From assembly GCA_016199325.1 (NCBI GenBank), contig JACQGW010000137.1, forward strand, positions 1 to 15,966: a stretch of 15,966 bases of DNA, written 5' to 3'. Under the pieces are notes generated by a model, which was given only the letters and a program-made list of their open reading frames with translations, was not told where the DNA came from and searched no databases. The stretch is from Chloroflexota bacterium. GTDB lineage: Bacteria; Chloroflexota; Dehalococcoidia; JACQGW01. Shown here in pieces: positions 1 through 6,083 of the stretch (positions are counted from its first letter, which is position 1; the number at the start of each line of letters is the position of its first letter). Both the position numbers and the translations under genes were made by a program.

Positions 1-2
1 AC

Positions 3-119
3 CTGGAGGCGTTGGTGGAGCCGTCCACTCGTGGCGACCCCCAATCGCCCTTGCGGTGGACGTGCAAGAGTCTGAGCAAGCTGGCGGAAGCCCTGCGAGA
101 ACGCGGCCATCGGATCAGC
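3..119 (+). pseudogene. ISAzo13-family transposase fragment (truncated at both ends)
   Basis: The plus-strand frame beginning at base 3 reads LEALVEPSTRGDP, then SPLRWTCKS and LAEALRERGHRIS. This is the conserved helix-turn-helix-side block of ISAzo13-type DDE transposases, where a TRGDPxSPLRWTCKS core is followed by LAxxLxxxGHxVS. After RIS (base 119) the reading no longer resembles the family, which continues into a T-V-x-x-L-L helix and GYSLQ; it turns into unrelated residues and stops at 189-191. The 5' part lies outside the window and the catalytic DDE region is missing, so this is a dead remnant. The break lies about 15 bases from the stop codon of the neighbouring AAA+ ATPase gene on the other strand, so the insertion or a later deletion ended at the 3' end of that gene. 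Recognition is by motif memory only. Confidence 0.75.
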
Positions 120-133
120 AGTCCTGTAAGCTG

Positions 134-1336
134 TTACTCGCGGTCGCTGTCCGGGACCGCCCGGCGCGCTGCCAGGACATCGCGGACGTGATCCCACGTG
201 AGCCGGGCCGGGTTGGCGATGAGGGCGGCGTCTTCGAGGAGGCTTTCGAGGAAGACTTTGCGGAGCCGACGGCCGGAGAGCCCATCGGTCAGATCCAGCA
301 GCCGCTCCCACTCGACGTCCGCCGTCTGGCCGTTCGGCAGCGGCAGAGCAGCACCGGTTGCCGTTGCCAGCTCCTCGGCGACGTCGCGCAGGATGTGAGC
401 GCGCTGAGCGCGGCCGGGTAGCCCCACGGGGATCTCCAGGTCCACCCGGTCGCGGAACGCCCGGTCCACCGCCCGGGTCAGGTTGGACGTTGCCAGGACG
501 AACACGTTCGGGCACGCCTCGGCGAGCCAGTCGAGCTGGGTGATGACGGCGTTGACCGACCGATAGACGTCGACCGGATTGGCCTCGTTGAGGGCGGCGG
601 CTCGATTCGAGACGAGCGACTCCACCTCGTCGGCGAGGAGGAAGACCGGGAAGTGCTCCCGGAGTCCGGGCTCGGCGTAGTGCTGGCGAACGTGGGCGAA
701 CGCCGCTTCCACCAGCCGCGGCCCTTTCCCCAGCAGCTCCGACGAGAGCCGGTGCGCGTCCAGCTCGACGCACACGCCCCGCCGCACGCCTTCGCCGGCG
801 AGGCGCAGGACCGCCTCGTTCGCCAGGCCACGGCAGAGCGACGTCTTTCCCGTCCCCGGCGGACCGGCAAAGAGGATGGTCCGGTGCTGGGCCAGGGTGA
901 CGTCGGCGATGCCGAGCCGCCCCAGCCGCCAACTGGCCAGGACGAAGTGGAGCGCCCGCCGCTTCAGCGCGTCGTCGACGAAGATCCGATGCCACAACGC
1001 TGCCCAGCGCGGATGGGGCAGTTCGACGACACGCGTCAGCGCGTCGGTGGTCGGCCCGCTCGCGTGAGCCGTCGCTGCCGGCGACGACTCACGCGGAACG
1101 GCCACCTCGACCGCGTAGCGCGCCGTCGTCCAGTCGTCGGGCGGGCCATCGACGAGTACGGCGATCTCCTTGAAGAGGAACGACACATGGATGCGCTCGG
1201 GTGGCTGTGCTGTCCGATGGCGGCCCAGCGCCGCGGCAATCTCCGCTCGGAGGCGTTCCACGGCGTACGGATTGAAGGCCAGGGCGCGGTCGCTGGGCTC
1301 CAGTTGGGCAATGACGCGGACGGGCTCGGCGATCAT
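134..1336 (-). CDS. TRIP13/Pch2-like AAA+ ATPase
   Basis: A 400-residue AAA+ ATPase. The Walker A loop GPPGTGKT is at residues 158-165, Walker B with D236-E237 in the signature DEVESL, a sensor-1 TSN at 283-285 (N285), candidate arginine fingers R295/R297 in FRDRVD, and a sensor-2 GLSGRRLRK at 352-360. DEVESL followed by NAVITQLDWL and then NVFVLATSNLT is the arrangement of the Pch2/TRIP13 clade, whose known members remodel HORMA-domain proteins in meiosis, in the spindle checkpoint and in bacterial type III CBASS. Residues 1 to about 115 form a divergent N-terminal domain of the size expected for substrate recognition. The ATG start is preceded by GGGAG about 10 bases away. The gene begins 31 bp after the L,D-transpeptidase stop on the same strand, so the two are probably co-transcribed. 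No HORMA protein or nucleotidyltransferase is visible, so the partner is unknown. ATPase assignment is firm; TRIP13 clade membership is likely. Confidence 0.88.
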   Translation of the reverse strand: MIAEPVRVIAQLEPSDRALAFNPYAVERLRAEIAAALGRHRTAQPPERIHVSFLFKEIAVLVDGPPDDWTTARYAVEVAVPRESSPAATAHASGPTTDALTRVVELPHPRWAALWHRIFVDDALKRRALHFVLASWRLGRLGIADVTLAQHRTILFAGPPGTGKTSLCRGLANEAVLRLAGEGVRRGVCVELDAHRLSSELLGKGPRLVEAAFAHVRQHYAEPGLREHFPVFLLADEVESLVSNRAAALNEANPVDVYRSVNAVITQLDWLAEACPNVFVLATSNLTRAVDRAFRDRVDLEIPVGLPGRAQRAHILRDVAEELATATGAALPLPNGQTADVEWERLLDLTDGLSGRRLRKVFLESLLEDAALIANPARLTWDHVRDVLAARRAVPDSDRE

Positions 1337-1367
1337 CGGCCGCTAGCTCCCTTCCTCAGCAGAGACC

Positions 1368-3083
1368 TCAATAGTGGACGACGATGGGCGTTCCGACGGG
1401 CGCCCATTCGTAAACGGCGCGGGCGGCTTCCGTCGGCAGGCTGACGCAGCCAGCGCTGCCCGGCGCGCCGAAGCGCCGTCGCCAGGGCGCGCCGTGGATC
1501 GTGTAGTCTCCCCAGAAGGCAAGCACCCACGGCACGTTCGGAATGTCGTAGGCCGAGCCGTCCGGATTGACGCCGCGGAACCGCGCCGACGGCATCTTGT
1601 ACTGCACGAAGAACGTGCCCGGCGGCGTTTCCCCACCGGGAACCCCGGTGGCCGCGGCCGACTCGAATACGGGCTGGTCGTCCTCTACCAGGACAAGACG
1701 CTGCCGCGTCAGGTCCACGTCGATCACTCTCTTGATCTGTGTCGTGAACCGGGTGACCGCGGAATCCAACAGGTAGCCCCCGCCGACGCCGCGCGGCCCG
1801 GCAGGCCCGCCGGCGACCTCGAGGGCGATCCGAGCTCGGTAGGGCCAGCCCCCCTCGGGGATGAACCGAACCTGGTTGTCCGCCGGCCACTCGAACCGAC
1901 CGGGAACGGCCGGCTCGATGCGGATGGCTGCCTCGGCCGCCGTCCGATCGGCGATGGCTTCGGAGAACGTCAGCGCCGGCACCGTGTTCGTCGACAGGCC
2001 CTCCTCCCCGCCGGCGGGCTCGAATCGAGCGACGACGAGGGGAGTCGGCGTGGTCACCCGGAATCGGAGCGGCGCCGGCAGCGGTACGCCGTTCTCGGCC
2101 TCCACCGCGCTGACCTCGACATCGTAGGTCTGACCCTGGCGGAGATCGATGAAACCAATCGATGACAGCCGCCGATCTTGCCGATCGACCGTGACATCAA
2201 TCCCTGTCGGTGGTTCAGTCCGAACGGCGAACGAGCGAACCGGCACCGTCCAGACGATGGGGACGCGCTGATGGGGGCGGATGGGCACCGTCGAGCCGGG
2301 GACGATCGCGTGCAAGGCAGTGGGCGCGACGACGGTGAACGCCAGCGGCGCCGGCAGCTCGACGCCGTCGACCGAGCCCGCCCGCTCGATCCGGATCCTG
2401 TACGGTCGTCCGTCGGTCGCATCCGGCAGGGCCGCGTAGCTCCACGTCGGATCCTGCGGATCGATCCAACTGACGAGCCGGGTGGGTGGATCGACCGATA
2501 GCTCGACGTGCGCCATCGGCAGGTTCCAGGAGATCCCCACCCTTTCGCCGTACCGGAGATCTCGCCCGCTCGCACTGGGGAGGGGCTGGGGCGTCCGCGG
2601 CGTGCTGAAGGTGACCTCGCGCCGCAGCGAGAGCCGCTCGGGCAGCGGCAGGCCGAAGGCCCAGAGCTGGGCGACGGCCGTCAGCCGGTAGCGAGCATTC
2701 CAGTGCAGCGGCGGCTCGCCGGTGACGGATCGAACGGATCCGACAAAACGCCCGCGAAAGACCCCCTCGTGCCGGCCGTCCAGCGCAATGGGGACCATCT
2801 GCTCGGCGATCACCTGGCCCTCCCGATCAAGGATCGTCTCTGCCAGCGAGAGGGAGCTCAGCGAGCCGACGCCGGCGACGACCAGTCGCGGTGCCGTGGC
2901 GGGCGACGTGTGTCCGGCCGCCTCTGGCACGAACACCTGGAGAACAGGCGGCGCAACCGTCACGAGGGCGGCGTACTGGGCGGCGAGGACGAGCGCGCCG
3001 GTCAGAGCGAGGCCGATCGCCGTCCACAGCGCAATGGATAGAAACCGGCTTGTACGGGCTAGGGTCGTCGCTGGTGTGCGCAC
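1368..3083 (-). CDS. Membrane-anchored L,D-transpeptidase (YkuD domain) with Ig-like modules
   Basis: The C-terminal domain carries the YkuD L,D-transpeptidase active site: IHGAP with H530, then a GSAGCVSL box with the catalytic cysteine C546. Such enzymes form 3-3 peptidoglycan crosslinks or attach proteins to the wall, outside the membrane. A single hydrophobic segment at about residues 14-39 follows a basic N-terminus, so it is a signal anchor. The middle consists of Ig/fibronectin-like beta modules: two tandem copies of about 77 residues (178-254 and 270-346) share xxRVxIxWxxP, a PPTxxxxxxD stretch and an ending of LPAPLxFxVxxPT. They are followed by a Big_5-like segment (about 350-450, with a PALTFSEAI motif). 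I chose the GTG at 3083 because AAGGAG lies 9 bases upstream; an in-frame GTG at 3128 would add 15 residues but has no ribosome binding site. The TRIP13-like ATPase gene follows 31 bp downstream. Confidence 0.88.
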   Translation of the reverse strand: MRTPATTLARTSRFLSIALWTAIGLALTGALVLAAQYAALVTVAPPVLQVFVPEAAGHTSPATAPRLVVAGVGSLSSLSLAETILDREGQVIAEQMVPIALDGRHEGVFRGRFVGSVRSVTGEPPLHWNARYRLTAVAQLWAFGLPLPERLSLRREVTFSTPRTPQPLPSASGRDLRYGERVGISWNLPMAHVELSVDPPTRLVSWIDPQDPTWSYAALPDATDGRPYRIRIERAGSVDGVELPAPLAFTVVAPTALHAIVPGSTVPIRPHQRVPIVWTVPVRSFAVRTEPPTGIDVTVDRQDRRLSSIGFIDLRQGQTYDVEVSAVEAENGVPLPAPLRFRVTTPTPLVVARFEPAGGEEGLSTNTVPALTFSEAIADRTAAEAAIRIEPAVPGRFEWPADNQVRFIPEGGWPYRARIALEVAGGPAGPRGVGGGYLLDSAVTRFTTQIKRVIDVDLTRQRLVLVEDDQPVFESAAATGVPGGETPPGTFFVQYKMPSARFRGVNPDGSAYDIPNVPWVLAFWGDYTIHGAPWRRRFGAPGSAGCVSLPTEAARAVYEWAPVGTPIVVHY

Positions 3084-3157
3084 CGGCTTGTGCTCCTTCG
3101 GATTCCCATTCTGGCACTCGCCCGCCACTTCTGCAAGCCGCAGGCCGCACCGGGGGC

Positions 3158-3186
3158 TTGACAGGCGGCTCAGGTGATCATACCAT
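3158..3186 (+). promoter_or_regulatory. Sigma70-type promoter for the solute-binding protein gene
   Basis: A perfect -35 box TTGACA (3158-3163) is separated by exactly 17 bases from TACCAT (3181-3186), a 4/6 match to the -10 consensus. It points towards the solute-binding protein gene and would give a 5' leader of about 190 nt. A 10-bp palindrome, GGGACGTCCC (3202-3211), lies just downstream of the expected start point and could be an operator. Confidence 0.6.
3177..3185 (-). promoter_or_regulatory. Putative extended -10 promoter for the L,D-transpeptidase/ATPase pair
   Basis: On the minus strand the sequence reads TGG followed by TATGAT, which fits an extended -10 element (TGn before a 5/6 match to TATAAT). 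No good -35 was found 16-18 bases further upstream, as is common for extended -10 promoters. It would start transcription near 3170, leaving a leader of roughly 87 nt to the GTG at 3083. It overlaps the -10 box of the plus-strand promoter. Consensus matching only; the organism's sigma factor preferences are not known. Confidence 0.4.
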
Positions 3187-3338
3187 TCCTACAAGCTTCA
3201 TGGGACGTCCCGTCCCCACCGACAGGAGGTGATTCGCCGCATCGACCGGCTTGCGTCAGCACTCGGGCGCCATTCAGCGTTCCTCATGACAGGGTAGCGG
3301 ATGAGAGCGTAGTGCGGGCCCTCTGGGCAAAGCATAGC

Positions 3339-3359
3339 CCCGGCCCACTCAGGGCCGGG
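3339..3359 (+). promoter_or_regulatory. GC-rich hairpin just upstream of the solute-binding protein RBS
   Basis: CCCGGCCC (3339-3346) and GGGCCGGG (3352-3359) form a perfect 8-bp stem with a 5-base loop. It ends 11 bases before the GGAGGA ribosome binding site (3371-3376) of the next gene. No T-run follows, so it does not look like a normal intrinsic terminator; it may be an attenuator, an mRNA-stabilising stem or a protein-binding site. Confidence 0.45.
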
Positions 3360-3382
3360 TGATCAGCGTGGGAGGAAGATCG

Positions 3383-5149
3383 GTGCATCCCTACATCCCC
3401 GAGTTGAAGGAACTGTTCCGACAGGGCAAGGTGACCCGACGCGAGTTCGTCCAGAACGCGACGATGCTGGGGCTGTCGCTGAGCGCGGCCACGGCATTCC
3501 TGGCCGCCTGCGCCCAGCAGCAGGCGGCAGCGCCCCAGCCAACGCTGTCCGCGCCCGCGCAGCCCACCCGGCCACCGGCGCCTGCCCCGACTACGGCACC
3601 GGCCGCTGCTGCGCCAACGGCGGCTGCGACGGCCGCGCCGGCCCGGCCGGCAGCGGCAGCAACGGCCGCGCCGACCGCGGCGCAGGCCGCAGCCGCCGGC
3701 ATCAAGCGGGGCGGCGTGCTGCGGGTCTCCACCCGTATCCAGCGGCTGCCGGACCCCCCGAAGTTCTCCTGGGGCTCGACCATCGCCAAGGAGGTCAGCG
3801 AGTACCTCACCGAGGTGGACGAGAAAGGTATCCCCTACCCGCATCTGCTCGAGAAGTTCGAGGCTACCGAAGATGCCAAGACGTGGACGCTCCACGTGCG
3901 CAAGGGCGTCGAGTTCTTCAACCTGCCGAAGAAGCGCGAGCTGGACGCCGAGGACGTCGTCTGGAACATCAAGCGATGGGTGACCAAGGAGACCGGCGGC
4001 TCCATGGCTGGTCTGATGGACTACCTCAAGCCGACGGGCGTCGAGAAGGTGGACAACTACACCGTCAAGCTCCACCTGGATCGGGGGGAGATCGGGGTGC
4101 CCTACCACTTCTACCACTACCCGGCGCTGATCATGCCCCGGGAGTTTGAAGGGGGAGTGGAGTGGACGGCGAAGCCCTGGGGCACCGGGCCGATGGAGCT
4201 GGTGGAGTTCACCGTCGGCGAGCGGGCGCGGGTCAAGCGGCGCGAGGGGTACTGGAAGAACGGGAAAGACGGCAAGTCGCTGCCGTACGTCGACGAGATC
4301 ATCTACGTCGACTACGGCGAGGAGGCGGCCACGACCGTCGCAGCGATGGCCGGCGGCCAGGTCGACATCGCCAGCGTGCAACCGGCGACGGTGCCGGCCT
4401 ACGAGCGGATCGGCGCCATCATCCACAAGACGCCCAGCTCCCAGACGGTCATCTTCCGGATGCGGTCCGACAAGAAGCCGTGGGACGACGAGCGGGTCCG
4501 CAACGCGCTGAAGTTGTCGGTCGACACAGCCGACATGATCAAGCGGGCGTATCCTCTGGGCACGCCGGGGTTCGACACGCACTCCAACGAGTCGCAGCCG
4601 GACCACGTCAGCCCCGGCGAGCGCAAGCGGGACATCGCACTGGCCAAGAAGCTGCTGACCGAGGCGGGCTATCCCGACGGCCTCGAGGTGACCCTGACCT
4701 ACAAGGTCTCGCCGGAGTACGAAGGGCTTGGCGCCACTGTGCTGAAGCAGCACGCCGAGGCGGCCGGCATCCGGATCAAGCTCGGCCCGGTGCCGTCGGC
4801 CCAGTACTGGGACAAGTGGACGGAGTACGACTTCGGGTTCACCGGCTGGGCCCATCGCCCCCTGGCGACGATGAGCCTCTCGCTGGCGTACAGTTGCGAC
4901 GGCTACTGGAACGAGTCGCACTGGTGCGACAAGGAGTGGACCAAGCAGCTCGCTGAAGCCGCCGGAACCGTCGATCTGGAGAAACGGCGGAAGCTGATGG
5001 GGCCGCTCCTCAAGTCCCTGGCGGACCACGGCCCCATCATCAACCGGTGGCACTTGCCAACCCTGGGCGCGGTCTCCAAGCGAACCAAGGACTACGTGGG
5101 CAACTCCTACGGCGGCGCCCTCTACCGCAACATCTGGCTGGAGGGCTGA
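3383..5149 (+). CDS. ABC transporter substrate-binding lipoprotein, family 5 (peptide/nickel type)
   Basis: A 588-residue extracytoplasmic solute-binding protein of the SBP_bac_5 family, which captures peptides, nickel, sugars or related ligands and delivers them to an ABC importer. The N-terminus has a twin-arginine-like TRREFV motif (18-23), a hydrophobic segment and a lipobox LAAC with lipidated Cys43, so it should be exported and anchored outside the membrane. Residues 44 to about 110 form an Ala/Pro/Thr linker typical of Chloroflexota binding lipoproteins. The family domain follows, including WTLHVRKGVEF (about residue 170) and the C-terminal pattern with WCDKEW and repeated short helices. 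The GTG at 3383 is chosen because GGAGGA ends 6 bases upstream; an earlier in-frame GTG at 3359 lies within the hairpin. No permease or ATPase genes accompany it here, so it is either an orphan or serves a transporter encoded elsewhere. The ligand cannot be told from sequence. Confidence 0.93.
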   Translation: MHPYIPELKELFRQGKVTRREFVQNATMLGLSLSAATAFLAACAQQQAAAPQPTLSAPAQPTRPPAPAPTTAPAAAAPTAAATAAPARPAAAATAAPTAAQAAAAGIKRGGVLRVSTRIQRLPDPPKFSWGSTIAKEVSEYLTEVDEKGIPYPHLLEKFEATEDAKTWTLHVRKGVEFFNLPKKRELDAEDVVWNIKRWVTKETGGSMAGLMDYLKPTGVEKVDNYTVKLHLDRGEIGVPYHFYHYPALIMPREFEGGVEWTAKPWGTGPMELVEFTVGERARVKRREGYWKNGKDGKSLPYVDEIIYVDYGEEAATTVAAMAGGQVDIASVQPATVPAYERIGAIIHKTPSSQTVIFRMRSDKKPWDDERVRNALKLSVDTADMIKRAYPLGTPGFDTHSNESQPDHVSPGERKRDIALAKKLLTEAGYPDGLEVTLTYKVSPEYEGLGATVLKQHAEAAGIRIKLGPVPSAQYWDKWTEYDFGFTGWAHRPLATMSLSLAYSCDGYWNESHWCDKEWTKQLAEAAGTVDLEKRRKLMGPLLKSLADHGPIINRWHLPTLGAVSKRTKDYVGNSYGGALYRNIWLEG

Positions 5150-5160
5150 CCAACGCGGCT

Positions 5161-5322
5161 CGTAGGAGCTCGTGGGAACTCATAGGGGACCGACGAAGAC
5201 CCCGATCATCCGAGCCGCGACCGTGAGGGAGCGGTCCCCCGCCTTCCGAGCCGCGACCGTGAGGGAGCGGTCCCCCGCCCACGAGTTCCTACGAGTTCCT
5301 ACGCTTCCGGTCGCGGCTCGGA
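5161..5322. repeat. Composite repeat: tandem 36-bp unit framed by inverted repeats
   Basis: Two 35-base copies, identical throughout, lie at 5209-5243 and 5245-5279 (period 36; core GAGCCGCGACCGTGAGGGAG). They are framed by a 24-bp imperfect inverted repeat (5161-5184 against 5280-5303, 20 of 24 pairs). A further inverted part-copy of the unit's start (14 of 14 bases) is at 5309-5322. The right arm contains ACGAGTTCCT twice in tandem. The whole non-coding stretch 5150-5426 between convergent genes is occupied by this element and the 42-bp repeat that follows; no gene is seen. It resembles REP/BIME-type extragenic elements. Confidence 0.75.
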
Positions 5323-5358
5323 ACCGGAGCGGCTGCGAGCAGCGCGCAAGGCTCCGCG

Positions 5359-5400
5359 CCAATCCGTTCAATCCGCTCCCAGAATCCGTTGACAGCTCCC
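5359..5400 (+). repeat. 42-bp dispersed repeat, copy 1
   Basis: This 42-base stretch, containing AATCCGTTCAATCCG and ending near TTGACAGCTC, recurs in inverse orientation at 13236-13277 with 40 of 42 bases identical. Both copies are intergenic, beside the 3' or 5' end of a gene. It is probably a genome-wide interspersed element. Confidence 0.75.
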
Positions 5401-5426
5401 TCGTCAGCTTCCTCGCCGATAGCCTC

Positions 5427-6002
5427 CTACCGAACCAGGAACAGGGTCCGCCAGCCACGGCGGACGGCGGGCACGGCGCGCAGCATCGCCAGCGCCACTG
5501 CGAGCCAGGCGAGGGCGACCGCAACGGTTCCGACCGGTATGCCGGCGAGGTAGCCGGCGCCAAAGATCCAGGCCAGCAGCTTGGCGGCGCCGTAAGCGAG
5601 GCGGAGCGGCCGGCCGTGCCAGAGCCAGCTCCAAGGGTCGCCGACGTCGCGCAGCGGGTCGACTCCACGCCGTTCCTCCACCTCCCGGAACCAGTCGACG
5701 ACGAAGTCGCGAGCGACCGTCAGGATCGGCACGGCGACCGGGACCGCACCGGCGTAGGCGAGCGCGATCCAGGCGCCGGCCGCCGTGATGTGATCGGCGC
5801 TGGCGTCGGCCAGGGCCCCGGCGTGGTCGGCGAGGCCGAGCCGTCGAGCGACGACGCCGTCGGCAACGTCGAGGAGGACGGCAACGGCGAGCGCCAGCGC
5901 GCCGACGAGCGGCCACGGAGGCGGCTGCAAAAGGGGCCAGGCGGCGACGAGCGCCAGAAGCGTCCGTCCGACGGTGATGACGTTGGCCGTTTGTAGGCGC
6001 AT
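5427..6002 (-). CDS. CDP-alcohol phosphatidyltransferase family protein
   Basis: A 191-residue, very hydrophobic integral membrane enzyme. The complete CDP-alcohol phosphatidyltransferase signature is present: D45, D48-G49, A52-R53, then eight residues to G62, D66 and D70, with exactly the family spacing. The aspartates bind the metal ions and the CDP-linked substrate. The family transfers a phosphatidyl group from CDP-diacylglycerol, or a similar donor, to an alcohol; phosphatidylglycerophosphate synthase, phosphatidylinositol-phosphate synthase and cardiolipin synthase are members, and the acceptor here cannot be decided. The N-terminus NVITVGRTLLAL resembles the usual family start. The ATG at 6002 has a weak GAGG upstream. 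It is divergent from the MFS gene at 6084 across a short shared promoter region. Confidence 0.88.
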   Translation of the reverse strand: MRLQTANVITVGRTLLALVAAWPLLQPPPWPLVGALALAVAVLLDVADGVVARRLGLADHAGALADASADHITAAGAWIALAYAGAVPVAVPILTVARDFVVDWFREVEERRGVDPLRDVGDPWSWLWHGRPLRLAYGAAKLLAWIFGAGYLAGIPVGTVAVALAWLAVALAMLRAVPAVRRGWRTLFLVR

Positions 6003-6039
6003 CGGGCCTCGGGCGAAGTGTAAGCTGTTCGTTGCGGTA

Positions 6040-6049
6040 GAGTATACTC
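6040..6049. promoter_or_regulatory. Palindromic TATACT box in divergent promoter region
   Basis: GAGTATACTC is a perfect 10-bp palindrome that presents a TATACT -10-like box on both strands between the divergent phosphatidyltransferase and MFS genes. It stands out as the only AT-rich patch in the spacer. No convincing -35 box was found on either strand, so it may be a bidirectional weak promoter or an operator. Confidence 0.35.
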
Positions 6050-6083
6050 CGTCCCGATAGCCAGTTGTAGGAGTGCTCCGCCG

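Noticed and set aside
134..1336. Complete CBASS defence operon
   Set aside because: Only the TRIP13-like ATPase is present; no CD-NTase, HORMA or effector gene is seen in the window, so calling a defence system is not supported.
3284..5053. Long minus-strand open frame opposite the solute-binding protein gene
   Set aside because: It is the high-GC antisense shadow of a gene with clear lipobox, RBS and family motifs; its translation has low-complexity Arg/Gly/Val stretches and no domain.
5209..5279. Possible CRISPR array
   Set aside because: Only two units, directly abutting with no spacers, and no cas genes.
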